In this document: one piece after another, positions 1 to 13,545 of the stretch
Layout of the letters: every line of letters starts with the position of its first letter
How positions within the stretch are numbered: position 1 is the stretch's first letter
NCBI GenBank assembly: GCA_025403435.1
Contig: CM046353.1
Span: 17,137,875-17,201,874, forward strand
Direction: 5' to 3'
DNA: 64,000 bases
From: Artocarpus heterophyllus
Lineage: Eukaryota > Streptophyta > Magnoliopsida > Rosales > Moraceae
Program-made: the position numbers and the translations under genes
The notes under the pieces: generated by a model
Database searches by the model: none
Told to the model about the DNA's origin: nothing
The model's input: only the letters and a program-made list of their open reading frames with translations

Positions 1-897
1 CAATGTTAAACTGGAATGAATTTATATTGGTCAAGTTGATGCTTAGTTTCTTTCTAGCTCTACCACATTAAGGTTCTCATCATGATTCTTTACACAAAAA
101 GGACAACAAGACTCCCTCACATGACTATTTATTATGTCCACAAAAAAGAAATAACAACGACCAAAAAAATTAAAAATATATATATCAAAAGAAAAGCATG
201 CAACAGACAATCTTTAAGCTTACTCAGTAAAGAAAAATCATCTTAAAGTAAAATAATTCTTGTTTCTTTTTATAGCATGATGATCGTGTCCAAGTTTAAT
301 GTGGAATTTACAATACTTGTTTAATTTACCAGCGTACGCCATTTTAAAGGTCGATGAATAGTCAGACAAAACAACTCCAATGGCGTAGCCATTTTGTTAG
401 GCTTGTCATCTTATCATTTATTGTGCACAACTTTTGTGTCATCTCAACATCAGAGTTTCCCTATTTTCTTTTCCACTTTGTGTCCCTCTCCACCTTGGGC
501 CACTAACGGTGGGAAGTATTTAGTTTTCTTTTATAATCTATATATATATATATATATATTACATTGAATGTGTTTGATAATTTAGTTAGAATAAAAAATT
601 AAAACAAATTTACTATAGCATGTGAGACGTTTATATTATAGCTTACTTTTATTTTATAATGTAGCAATTAAAACTATATAGTTTAAATGACAATACAAAA
701 TAAAACCATCAAGAATGACTACGGAAATTCTTTAATATTCCTTATGAAACATCAACATGTATCACAGTTTAAATAAGTTACTAGAAGTCGAGCCTCGACT
801 TGATAATCTCAATGTCAGACACATTAGATGTTATTTGCGATTTGCCCTTTGAACAATATAATGTCAACTATTAGAAAATTACGAGCATGTTTATTTA
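1..897. other. Intergenic DNA, no gene seen
   Basis: The stretch is AT-rich with stops in all frames. It contains a short (AT)n run near 539-560. No coding potential, RNA gene or clear transposon end was recognised before the solo LTR that follows. Confidence 0.6.
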
Positions 898-902
898 TTA
901 AT

Positions 903-3034
903 TGTAACATCTTGAAATTAATTAAGTATAATTAGTGTATAAAAATGGTGAATTAGTGTGTCATGATGTAATTTGAACTTAATTTAACTATTTTGTGATA
1001 TTTTTAAATTAATGTTACTTCTAATTATTTTTAATCACTCTTAATTATTTTTATTTGTTATTTTAAATTTTTAAACAAAACAATTTATTAAATGCCTAAT
1101 ATGTCCCATTTTAGAAAACCATGTGCGGGACATGGTTTTCATTTTGAAAACTGCTCTCTCTCTCTCTCTATTTATTTCGCTCTTTGTCTCCTCACTCTTT
1201 CACTCTCCCAGACGCTCTCTTTCTCTTCCTTCCCTCTCTCACGTTGTCTCTCTCTTTCTCTCTTTCCCTCTCTCGATTTTTGATTAAAAAATAAAACTCA
1301 AGCTTCGATTCTCAACAAATTAGAAGCTCATGAATGCGTTTGAACAATCACAAACTCAATTCCACACTCAAATTCAAGGTTAGTTTGTTTATTTTTCAAA
1401 ATTTCAAACTTTGCCCCAATTTTCTAAATTTTCTTAGAATGTTGAAATCCAAGTTTTATGAGCTTAGGAAACCTTCAATCTAAGTTAGTAGAACTCAAAT
1501 CATCTAGAATTTAGGCTTAATTGAACAAAAGTCAAATTAAATCAAGATTTTCTCTTTTTCTCCATTTTCAGACTTCTTTGAAAATTTTTATGTAAATCTT
1601 GTTTAAACTTGTTTAAACGTGTTCTATTATGTTTTTCTATCATTTATAAATATTTTCTATGCCTAAGAATTGAGAAAAACAAGTTAGAACGAGATTTCGA
1701 GCTCAAGGAGGCCGAGACCCAAAATTTAAAAATTTTCAGATTTTTCCAGTTTGGTAGGCCGACCTTGGGCATTAACAAGCCAAACTCATGAATTCGGCAT
1801 GTCGGACTCATATCATTAGCAGGTCGAACTTAGGGACAGTTCGGTAGGCCAAACAGTAGAGTTCGACAGGTTGGACCAGAAAGTTAACAGGCTGACAAGA
1901 CTTTATGAAAAATGACCTTTTTTCACCCCGTTTTCACTGTTTTAAACATAGATAAAGACTTTAACCTTATAGTATGATTTTGTGAACTATAATGGCACAC
2001 TAAGACACCATGAAATAACTTAGTTTACATTTAAGGTAGTTTGTGTTTCGTAGAGCTAACGTATAGCGGGTCAGGACTGTTGTATTAAGCATCAATACCA
2101 ATATTGAGGTAAGACTCTTACCCCTCTTTGGTAACCATGTTTTGAATGATTTTGGCCTAAATAATGAATTCTTCCAAAATGTTTTTCAATGAATGATTGA
2201 AAAAAGTTTTCATCAGTTGTTTTCTTAAACTGTTGAATGAGGTGATAACATAATGAACCGCATAATGAATATAAATGAATACACTTGGTAAAAATAAGAT
2301 TTGGATAATTATAAGAAATGCACAAAAGGGCATGATGCCATACTCATAAATCGGGTCATGTAGAGTGCGACTTTAGGGCAGGTCCTAAAACCCAACTAAG
2401 CCACTATGGTGGTAACATTTATGGTTTACCCAAGAAAAGATAATAAGATCATTTCTAGACTAACAATAAATTGCTTTTGGTAAGAATGATTTAACTGGAT
2501 TTATTTATTTATTGTATTTTCTAAATCTTTTCCTAAAATGATAAATTTCATGTTCAAATTAAATGATTTTAAATTTTAGTCATACTGAGCATTTCGCTCA
2601 CATTTTATTTGTTTTTGAACCTTTTTTCCTCTAGGTGGAATTTAGCTTAGGATCGATTGGGAGTCCACCGATTGGACTCGTGAGCAGTAGAAGATTTGGT
2701 ATAGGTTATCTATGTCATCTAATCAAGGCATGTAATATTTTAATTTCCCTTTTCTTACATTGGACTGTGGTTGTAAACTATAATTATTGTCGATACTATA
2801 TATGTGCACAAGTTGTGGGTCCGATAGGGCCCAACTCATATTCCCCTCTCTTAATTGTTATATTTTATTTTATCTTACATGTATTGTTACCTTGATAAAT
2901 GTTTTTAAGAAGTTTTAAATTTACCATGTTTTTCATAACTAACTTAATTCTTTAAATAAGAAATTTTAACTAAATTTTGATTTTATTAACTTAATTAATC
3001 AACCACGTCACTCCTCGGATTTCGGGGCGTGACA
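903..3034 (+). mobile_element. Gypsy-type solo LTR
   Basis: The segment starts TGTAACATCTTGAAATTA and ends TCGGGGCGTGACA, which are typical plant Ty3/Gypsy LTR ends in TG...CA form. It is flanked by a perfect 5-bp duplication TTAAT (898-902 and 3035-3039), so both edges are defined. No internal region, primer site or second LTR is present, which is the expected product of LTR-LTR recombination. Inside are a CT-rich tract (about 1150-1275), possibly transcribed leader, and a cluster of GGCAGGCC/GACAGG-like short repeats (about 1750-1900). The length of 2132 bp fits large plant Gypsy LTRs. The superfamily is assigned from terminal sequence style only. Confidence 0.85.
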
Positions 3035-3039
3035 TTAAT

Positions 3040-4619
3040 TTTATCCAATTCGGCTCAATCTGAACGACCATGACTGTTTGAATTGGTGTTTAGTAAAGTA
3101 TTTAATTCGAACTAAACTGACAGTTCAACCTAGGCTAAACTGCCCAACTTAAAATTCAAACTCCATCTCCTTTTCAACATTTTGAACCAATATTGAGTAG
3201 TGATTTCATTCCACATATTTGTATTTATAATTTAACATTATTATTTCATATTAAATAACTTCTTTTTACATATTTCATGTTTATTTTTTAATTACATAAT
3301 TTTTTTCATGTTTCAAACTAGAGTTGTCAATACTCATCCAAACACAAATTCGGATTAAATTGCCTGTTTAAATTAACCCTTTCATATCTAAACATCAATT
3401 TCGTTTTCTGCGTAAACCGAAAAAGTTTTAATTAACACAATTCAAACCAACAAACCAAATGAGATAAGAATACCTTTAATAAATAATGACATCCTCGTGA
3501 TTTGTTTTAATACAACGATGTCAGATTCTTCCTGTGGTTTTGAGATCTGGTCTTAAGGGTCGATTGACACTTCAAGTTATCACAAACATGAAAAAAAAAT
3601 GTTTATTAGGAACTTTAAATATGAACTATAAACCGATTAGTCTTAAATACATGTCTCATTTCTTGTTGTAACTTGTTTTGTATTAGACCGTTTTCGACTT
3701 AAATCCTAATTAAATGCTATGAAATCGAAAATGACGTATTTGATCTTATTTTTATTTATGCCCCAATGCATGATATTATTTAACATAGATATTATTTTTA
3801 CTTATACTATAATGCATAATACTATTCAAATATGTCTATATCTATTTTTTTTTTGTAATGTTCAAGCTTTGGAAGTCCTCAAAACTTCTAATTCAAAAAT
3901 AATTTAAAAAGGTCAATAATGATGCAATGATTAGATGAATAACCAAATACACCAATTAATAGCATTTAAATATGCTATATTTAATGTTAAATCTGCCATC
4001 AAGTATAAGATATGCTAAATTTAACACTAAGAATACTATTGTATTAGAAAATGATTTTCGTGGTTAATTAAATATTAAAATTTAATGTTGAGTACTAATT
4101 TAACATTAAACTATATATGTTCTTGCATTGATTTCGGATGGAGGAAGATAGTGAAAAATAAATAAAAAAGGTCCATTTAATGTTCAATGTTTGGTACGAG
4201 TTTTGGTCCCCGTAGGGCAAGGATTGGACAAAAACGGTGTCGTTTTCAGTGTTCGTTTGTTTGCAAGTGGAGTCGTCTGAGTCTGATCCATTGGTGTCTG
4301 GTTGTGGGCAAATATGTCTGCAGGTTAGAGAGTGTCTTCTTATATGTCTGGTAAATCAATAATCTCACGTCTTTTCTGGCTTACAAAGCTAATGAAATGT
4401 CTGGTTTACAATTTACAAAGGTTAATGATAATATTGAGAATTATAGAAGCTGTTTCAAAATTGTTATTTTTTTTAAATAATGAAATTAAAAGATAGAAAA
4501 AACAATCAAGTCATTAAAATTAAAACTGCTCTTTTGTCATTAGCTGCCACACCTCATCAAAGCTGCTACGCAAAAATTTAAGAAAGGAAAATAATTTAAC
4601 ATCCAACGACTAAAAATAC

Positions 4620-4663
<44 letters not shown>

Positions 4664-4980
4664 GCAGATCTAATCAATGTGCTGTACATACTTTATCTTT
4701 GGGACCTAGAGTTTTGCTTTTGCTTTTGGTCGATGGAGTTAAAAGCTATCACTCTTTTTAATGTATGTTTGGAACTAGATAATAGTAGAGTTTAAATAAG
4801 TTAAAATGATTTTTAAATTTTCTAACAACCAATAAAAATGTAAGAAGTTTGTAATGTCTTGTTGAAACTTTAATACAAGTTTCAAATCTATTCAAGAGTT
4901 TTATAGAGAAGCCGTATTTTACGACCTTGACATAAAGTATTTTTTTTGGAGAGCAAAAACATTTCTGACAAAGTACCAAA
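3040..4980. other. Intergenic DNA, no gene seen
   Basis: This is AT-rich sequence with only short chance ORFs and an (AT)n run near 4632-4652. I see no exon chain, RNA gene or element with defined ends. Confidence 0.55.
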
Positions 4981-6560
4981 TACTGAGGGCCTGATTGGTA
5001 TTGCTTTTAGAGGCTACTTTTAGCTTTTGTAATAATTTGTAATCACCTATAGCAATTTATAGTTTTTGGCAAACCTGTTTTTATTAAATTGTTTCTAAAA
5101 ACTGCTACTCAACAAAAAAAAATTAAAAAGCAGGTCAGGAGTTGCTTTTTTACAACAACTTGTATTGTCATAATTTAAATTACTAAACTAACCTTAACAA
5201 TAGTATAAATTTCAAATCTATTAGGTTTTCATAACGAATTAAAATAATATCACTACCAACAACTTGATTTATTTGTAACGTAATTTTTTTAAGTTGTTAT
5301 GCTCTCTTTTTTTAGAGTCAATTTTCTATTTTGAAAATATATTTTATTTAAAGATAAAATTATAATTTCAGTATGTTAATGTACAAATATTAAAGTACGT
5401 TTATAGATGTTAGATCTATAATTAAATTAAGCGAGCTTGAAAATAAATTAAAAGGTTAATTGAAAGTGATTTGGGCCATCAAATCTCCATTATTAGGCAT
5501 ATAAATTCAAGATAAAAAAAAAGTAAAACAAAAGATACCATATGTAGATTTATAGTGGCTCACTCTTGAATTGAGCTATGTCCAGTGTTGTTTGCTTCAC
5601 TATATGTAGAACCGGGTACAAATTACAAGAGTTCTTAGGAATAAAGCGTAAATGAGCTAGAAATGATTACTAATTTTAGTGAGGGATGAGAGGAACTTTG
5701 CAACAGTTTCTATTAAGTGTGAGAATTAAGGATGTCTTCAAGCGATGCCCTCATCCCATATTTATAGACGTCCTACCGAGTTAGTGGGCGTCGATTAGTG
5801 GGAAGTGGATTCGAGCAATGTTTGATGTAGTGGGACACGCTGATTAGTTGGAAGTGGATTCAAGCAATGTTTGATGTAGTAGGACACACTTTAGTCATGC
5901 ATTCAAAGCAAGTTTTGGACCACTTTCCCTCTATTTGTTGTGTGAGTTAGTGGGTCTTTTTATCACTTTCAACTCCAGATCTAACATGTAAAACCAAACG
6001 AGCATAAGAGTTGTAAAATTTTTCATCTAATACTTGAATAGCCCAAACCATCCGTGTTGAATACAAGCAAACGTCGAATTGGGCCACCTTGATTTGTTAG
6101 AAGCAAGCACATGGAATCCATTTCATTCCACCCCATGAGACAAGCACACTGATTTATTTGATTCATCCATTGAACCACTTGCTGGGCCTTGTTCTTTGAT
6201 TTGGGCTTGTCTAAATCAAACTCCAACAATGTTGACCTTAAAATTAAAACTAAAAATATGCTTAGTAGAGCGTGTCTATTTTCGTCATTATAAATCTCCA
6301 CAGTAATTTTATATATATTTTACCAAACAATTGTAGTATTATTTTTTATATCCAAAGCAGCTTTGAAAAAAATTTGCCAATGCTAACTTGCTTTTGGTCT
6401 ACAACACAACACACCAAAAGCAAAAACACAACACAACACAACAACACTAAACTAACTCTTAGAAAAGCAAGATTTGGTTTTAGGAAGGTAAAAACAACTT
6501 CTAAAAAGCTTTGTCAAGCAGATCCTTTAGAAAATAAAAATTAATAAGTTTTTTAGTGGG
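4981..6560. other. Intergenic DNA with MITE-like left end
   Basis: The segment opens with GGGCCTGATTGGTATTGC followed by CTTTT/AAAAG-rich sequence, the style of hAT-related MITEs. A convincing inverted right end was not found; the region around 6470-6540 is only weakly similar. A 49-bp tandem duplication sits inside. No gene was seen. Confidence 0.35.
5793..5890. repeat. 49-bp tandem duplication (2 copies)
   Basis: The unit GATTAGTGGGAAGTGGATTC... at 5793-5841 is repeated at 5842-5890 with a few substitutions. Both copies include GCAATGTTTGATGTAGT. It is non-coding. Confidence 0.75.
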
Positions 6561-6679
6561 CAATTTCTTTAATAAAATATGAAAAGAATACAAATAACTA
6601 TTGGCTGGTATTATGCTAGATCAAATTTTGCTTGTTTATTAATTTTAATAATGATACACCATTTATCACTCGGAAAACA

Positions 6680-7708
6680 AAAAAAAAATAGTGTTCTACT
6701 AGGGTTTTTCCCCTTTCTTTCTCCTTGTGCCCTTCTATAAGAGATCTCAATGGGTCAGAGTCCAGTGCTAGCTTTTGGCTAGTCTTTGGACTCCTAGCAT
6801 TATGGGAGGGCTCCTATTTGACGATGAATGTGCTTTTTTCGATCGTTGCGTGTTGAACGCTCAAGTAGGAGGAGGCTTGCTGGGCTTGAAAAAGAAGTTC
6901 CTTGCTTTTTGTGGCTAGGTGGTGCTGTGTGGTGGTCAAACATGGTAGGTGAAGTGGTTTAGTTGCTTGTCTCCTCGTGGGTTGGTGGTTTGGTGGCGCT
7001 TTAGGGCATGTTCTCACGTACATTTGGATTTCTAATTGGAGGGGGTGTTCTTGGGATGGCCCTATTGCTGGTTGGCAGTGGCGGGAGCCGATGAGTAGTG
7101 GCGAGTAGTCATCACGAGTTAGTGGTTTTAGTTCTCCTCCAATTTTTACTCCATTCACAAGCATGGTTGTAGATTGCTCTCTCTTTTATGTGCGTGTTTT
7201 AAATCGTAATTGGAATCCTCACCGTTATCAATTAGGTTGTACCCTTTCATTTTATTTTTTGCGTTTGTCAAATAAAGGCATTACATTTCCATCGTATGTA
7301 TTTTGGTTTTTTCGCTTTTCAGTTGTAATGACAGAGGTGGTTTCCCCTCCTCTAATTTGGGTTGTTTTTTCACACTTGTTGATTAGCAACATTGTGTGTG
7401 GTGACTGATGGCAAGTATTAAATCTATTCTCGATTGTATGCGTCCTCACTATGGTGGATTGATTTTGGTCTATTGGTGGCATCCATTGACTGTAGTGATG
7501 TCTTGCAATAAGCCATCAAAGAGCATGATTCGAAATGTTAAGTAGGTCATTCCTTTTTGGGTCTCGATGTCATCTTTTATCCTTATACTTTATTCTATTT
7601 TTCTAGTAAATCTAGTCGTTGTCCGAGATCATTTGTGTCTACAACTGGCAGTGTTATGCAACTTTACTTGTACTATTTATAGTTGAATAAAGTTTCATTT
7701 TTAAAAAA
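6680..7708. other. Unassigned segment ending in A-rich tail
   Basis: Composition is less AT-rich than the flanks, with GTGG-rich stretches around 6900-7130. The right end has AATAAAGTTTCATTTTT followed by an A run (about 7687-7708), which could be the 3' end of a retroposed sequence on the + strand. The ORFs across it show no recognisable family. Origin is unknown. Confidence 0.3.
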
Positions 7709-7788
7709 TAATGATATCAAAATAAATTATGATATAATTTGACATTATAAATGCACGATATTCATTGAATTTTTAATACAGAATCTCT

Positions 7789-7922
7789 ACTTTTTAGTTA
7801 ATGAAGTTGTAAAAATTTTCTTAGATCAATATCATATGGACCTCATACGAGTTGAACTTTTTAGTTAATGAAGTTGTAAAAATTTTCTTAGATCAATATC
7901 ATATGGACCTCATACGAGTTGA
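7789..7922. repeat. 67-bp perfect tandem duplication
   Basis: The unit starting ACTTTTTAGTTAATGAAG at 7789 repeats from 7856 with no difference visible by eye. It is non-coding and looks recent. Confidence 0.9.
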
Positions 7923-10900
7923 AATAGGTTGATTTAAAACTTTTTCCATCAATCAACCCTCAAAAATATCGTACAATTGTCGATCTCTAACTTCAAGCAT
8001 ATGTTACCACAAACATGTTCTACATCTGCAATGTAAAATCCATCAACTAAAAGAAAATCATATCTTTACATATTTAAAACACATTTATGATTTAAAATAC
8101 ATATTGATGACGACAACGACTGAGAAGTTGAGTCTAATAAGACATTTTGAGAAATAGAGAGATAGAGTGGTAAGGCTTTTACATATCATATTGATAACAC
8201 ATTTTCTATGTTTTGTAATATATTAAAATATTTATAATTGTATTTTGTGGACCATGTTAAATAAACTAATTGTATCAATTATTTATTATACACATTTTAG
8301 TTTAAATAAGTCATATGGGTTGACACAATTAAAATAATTGATAAATGAGTTGTGTTTAGACTGATAAAAAGGGAAGTAAATAGGTCGACACAAACATGAC
8401 TGACTCTTTAACATAAATTGCAACCCCTATTTGTCGTGAAGGTTAAAAAAGTATGTTGATCCAAAATTCCATCATCCTTATTTTCACAATATGATACATA
8501 CATTTCTTCAAAAACCTTCATACATGAATTTTATTGCCTCTTATGTTTTGTGGGTCTTTTTCTTTCCAATTTTTTAAGATAGGTTGGCGCTCATCTCTGA
8601 ACTACACAACAAGTTATAAGAACTGCATTATTTTTCACGTTAATTATTATGTGTCTCGTATATATAATTGCTAGACGTTTTGTGTTTCAAAGTGGACCAC
8701 AGGTTTTTCATATTCAAATGTACGGATGACGATTATGGCCATTTTTTTTTTTAATTTGAAAGAGAATTATGGTATTCTTTAATCCAACATTATTCAATAT
8801 GTGTTTCTAATGGACCGTTAATGTGATACATTGGCACTTTATGGCAGTATTATGATGGTAATGTTCTTCAGAACATCTATTTAAGTAATCAAATCAAGTT
8901 TTTAATTGAAGTTGGTGCAAGACTTTCCTTTCTATATGACTAATATAAACATCATATTATCAATCAAAAAGGAATTTTTTTTATGAATAAACAGAAAATC
9001 TACGGTGTATTCACGTCTCTGGTTCAACGAGATTGAATAAGCGGTAATTATTAAGACCACTTGATTATTATAATCAATCTAATTATTACTCTAGAACTAA
9101 TGTTTTCGTTAGGATTTTGAATTAATAAGAGTGTTCTTTACGCTAGAGAATTAAATAATATAATGTGGATACTTTTATTCTTGTTCTTGATTTAATCTCT
9201 ATAAAAAGCATAAATCATCATTAATACATGACCTCATCTCTTTCCCACAACTTCAGATACATGTCTTCTGCGTTGGTAACATTTTCTTTGTACTTTGCAA
9301 TTTGCATGTTGCTTTTTAATTGTTTTTCTATGAAAATATATGATAAACAATGTTCCACTACAAAGATTTGTTTTTTAAAAAATTATTTCTCTACCAAAAA
9401 AATATAGAATTGAATATGCTAATATTTTATTATAATTTGAGTCGAATTTGAAGATGTGTAATACACTAACAATGTTTAAAAGTTAAAAATATTGTTAGTG
9501 TAATAAACTATTCGTGTTATAAAAAAATGTAGCCAATCTATAGTTATTTTCTAATTAAATTCGAAAAATGCCAGAAAATTTTTAAGATAGCAATGTAAAC
9601 TTATTTGAAGTTAAAAAAATTTACATAAATAAATTGATAGCTGTATGAAAATCAACATGGTTAAAAAAAATAATTGAAGAACAAATACATCTTTTTCTCC
9701 TATGTAAAAGCCATATGTAGTAAGGAATTAAGAAGAAATTCACAACTTGAAGTATTTATTAATATAAAAAAATAGTAAATGTGGAGTATGTTCTATTTCA
9801 GTCACCACTGTTGGACCCAAAGCGCTTCAACACTCTCTGATGAAGATAATCCAAGATGCATTCTGAAAACTTTATATAGAATATGTTTTAGACAAAATAT
9901 TTAAATGGTGAATATGATATATAATAATTTTTTGAGAAAAATGAAAAAGGTAAACAACAAGCAGTTGATGTAAAAGCAAAATAAAATAGTACAAGAGTTA
10001 TTCCCAATTGTAAAATCGTTTAAAACAATAAGTGTAACATTTTAAAAAGAATCGAAAATATTTGGAAAAAATTGATGGATCAAATAATTAGAAGATTATT
10101 TCCTATGGTGATGTGTGAAAAGATAATATTTCACTGGACTAAGGGAAAAAATATTTAAAGGAAAAATAAATTTAGTATTTCAGCGCACCAAGTGAAAAAA
10201 TGTTTAAATATGAACATATGTGACAAAAGGTTATTTCACGGAAAAATTAGTGAAAGAAATACTTTAATGAGAAATATTCGAAAGAAAATATGCTTTAAGA
10301 AGGAAAAAAAATAACAAGCAAATATTAAAATGTTGTTTGATAGAACCGGTTAGAATTGTTTTTTATAGTTAAAATTGCTTTTAGTACAACGTTTTTTTCA
10401 CAAACCTTAAATAAAAAATAGTTTTAACTACATGAAAAACTGTTTCAATCACTCTTTTAAGACGTTAAAGTAAAAGTGTACAAGAAAAAGTTAAAACAAA
10501 TTTAAATTTACACAAAAATGAAGTTGAAGAACAAGAAAATGTAAGTCATCTTCACACTTCACTATAACCTTATAGATATTATAGATATAGATCTTGATCT
10601 TATAGATTACAAATATATGTGTGTGTATATATATATATATATTCATTTGAAGATATTTTCATGTATGTACTATCCCTAAGAATTATAAGGAAGAAGAAAA
10701 TACCATGGCCATGGGTATTCTGCCGGAAAAGTTCGGCACCGTGTAGTCCATATAATAAGTCGTACTAATTTGTCTATAGTCTTTAGCTAATTCCCTAATC
10801 CAAAATCAGTTTTCAATATCTAGTTTTATTATCATTATTATTGAAAGGCAATCTGTAGCTAATTGCATAATCACAGCTCAGTTTCTCGGTTTAATCACCA

Positions 10901-11190
10901 TACTTATCACAATTCACAATCTAGAAACATACATATATAATGTATTTAAATTTAGAAATGCTAGGACTAATTCTAAGAGGCAAGTTTTTCGAATATTGCA
11001 CCAATTTTTCTTTTTATAAAAAATGGCAATCATACATTCTTTTTAGCACGGTTAATTTCATTCTAGTAAAAAACATTCGTATCATTCAAACCGCAATAAT
11101 CAGCATATTATTGATTATAACATATAACGTTTAAAGCGTTACACAAATGGTAGGAAAAACAAAAGAAAAGCTTGTCTTAATATATTATGT

Positions 11191-11228
<38 letters not shown>

Positions 11229-12110
11229 GTCAGTTAAAACAATATTAAACGTATATATATATATAAACTGTTTGAGACACACTTAATGCTTACGAGTGAT
11301 GGGGCAAAATTTCGTCATACATTAAACTTTCGTTCTTAGATTACTGATTCATTTTAAACAAATATTTTTGCTTAGAAAGTTAAATGAGCACACTCAAAAA
11401 CACAAATAATCTTGAAAAATAAACAAGAGAAAATAAGAATAAAGTGACAGAATCTCAAGGTTATTATATTACAAAAAATAGAAAGAATTTTGAACAACAT
11501 TCATGAACTATAGATTGGATTCTAAGTAGCTATTGACAAAGAAAGCGTAATTTTTCCTCTCAATTTAGAAGAATTTATAGTACATTAAGATTGAATGAGT
11601 TCAATTCTTTAATTGATTAGGAGGTTTTATTCACTCTTTAATTACAATAAATAGAACTCTTCTTATTCATGTTACAAGCATTTAACTCGTTTAAATTTAA
11701 CACTTCTATTTTCATAACAAATGGCCTTTACAATTTTAAGAGTCCATTGAGCTTCTTTCTATAATTCTACTTATCGGAGCATGAACTTAGGTTGATTTTG
11801 GTCAAGCATAGGCTCGTATGGAACCTTACCCAGGTATGGACTGTCCAGATATGACCTCTTTCATCACTTTTCAGTTGGTGCAGAAAATACCGCCCAACAT
11901 TAAAAGATTGTTAAGAGAATTTGACATGCTAGTACTGTATCATCTGTTTGTTTTTTACTATAGTTGTTAAAAGTTTTGCATTGTTTATTGATTAAGATGC
12001 AAAAAATGCTTAATTTGAATCAAGGTACGGGCACGATGTAATTTCAAACTTTTTTTAAATATGTAGATTGCAACATTGAAATATATAGTTCTCTAAAAAA
12101 AAAAAAAAGA
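7923..12110. other. Intergenic DNA, no gene seen
   Basis: This is a very AT-rich stretch with stops in every frame. A 13-codon ORF with a strong start context lies at 10705-10746 and is discussed in the findings. No gene or bounded element was recognised. Confidence 0.55.
11195..11224. repeat. (AT)n microsatellite
   Basis: About 15 uninterrupted TA units, with a further short (TA)n block around 11252-11266. Confidence 0.9.
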
Positions 12111-12116
12111 TTAAAA

Positions 12117-12532
12117 GCATGTTTACAATAGCTTGAAAAATTACTTTTAGCTTATTCGTTTCAAAAGCTACTTTTTTGATATGGTTGAATAAATTCATGA
12201 AAAGTATTTTGATTTTTATAAGCATTTTTTTTTTAGAAAAGCCGATTATTTGATGCTTATGAAAAAATGTTTATAAAAAGCTTTTTTGTTTATAATTGTG
12301 ACCTCTTATTGAAGAATAACAAATAAAGAATTTAATTAGTATCCTTAAATTATACTACTTGTTATACTAATAAGAGCTTTTGACTTATTTAACCAAATAG
12401 ATTCAAAAACTCTTTTGAAATAAAAAAACACTTTTTTATGCACTATCCAAACACTAACTAAAATGCCCAAACTTATATTTCGCTACTTCAACTGCTTAAA
12501 AGCAAAAATACAACATATCCTAAACAGACCCT
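12117..12532. mobile_element. MITE-like element, hAT style
   Basis: The left end (GCATGTTTACAATAGCTTG...) and the reverse complement of the right end (GGTCTGTTTAGGATATG...) align imperfectly over about 40 bp. Both lead into CTTTTAGC-type sequence. The interior is AT-rich and non-coding. No clean target duplication was identified, so the ends are approximate. Confidence 0.4.
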
Positions 12533-13519
12533 AAAACATGAGGACAATTTTTTCTTTTTCTGTTTTTTTGGGTGGAAGGTGGAGTAGAATATTATTACCA
12601 CGTGGTTATATGTAAGACTTGACAATAAATCTATACTCGACTCTACCCACAAGTGAAGAGTTCGAATCCTACTACTCTCACCTCAAAATTCAAAAAATAT
12701 TACGACCGCATAGTAAGTGTGTATTTAGAGCATGATTAGGAAGGTTTTTTTGGAAACTGTTTTTGGCTTCTTGAGTCTAAAAACTGCTTCTGAAATTGTT
12801 TGGATGATCTGTCAAAAGTATTTTTGCTCTCCAGGAATTTTTTTTTTTTTTGTTAAAGTTACAAAATATGCCGTCTTAAAAAAAAACTTCTGAAATAGAC
12901 TTTAAAACTTATACTATAGTATTAAAAAATACATTATAAACTTAAATATAATATTTTTATAATTTTTAAAAAATAAAATTATTTTAACCTATTAAAACAC
13001 CTCTAAAAATATAATTTTAAATAATTATTAAAAAAAATTATAACTTTTGTTTCTTCTACTTTATTTATTGATTTTTAGTGCCGTTGAACGATGGCAAAAA
13101 GATTATTTAACCAACCTGTCCTTGGCATAGCAATACAATTATGAGGGCAGATCTAGTCCCAGACCCAAAAACCAGGGACTCATACAATAAAATCAACACG
13201 GAGAGAGAGTCCTGGGAGTTGACTATTGACCATGCATAATGTTAGTCTAGTGTTAGGACCTAGACACTAGTCTCTAAAAAGAGAGGGCCTTGGGCTGGGT
13301 TAGTTCTTGCCTCAGATGGAACAAAAAACTTAATATATGAATGAATTTAGCCATAAGTTAATGTACCTGGTCAAGCACTTCCCTCTCTTTCAATATAACA
13401 AAAACCAGTTCACAGAACTCGTCGATTTCATAACTTTTTTTTTTTTTTTTTGCCGATTCACACGCTTAAAATCTTCTTCTTCGCTGATTCATATTCATCT
13501 TCTTGAGATTAATCTTATT

Positions 13520-13545
13520 TTATATATATATATATATATATATAT
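13520..13545. repeat. (AT)n microsatellite
   Basis: A run of about 13 TA units. Confidence 0.9.

Noticed and set aside
1092..1283. 63-codon Ser/Leu/Phe-rich ORF
   Set aside because: It is the translation of a CT-rich tract in the solo LTR.
12658..12669. GAGTTCGAATCC, a perfect pol III B-box
   Set aside because: No convincing A-box, acceptor stem or tail was found, so neither a tRNA nor a SINE can be supported.
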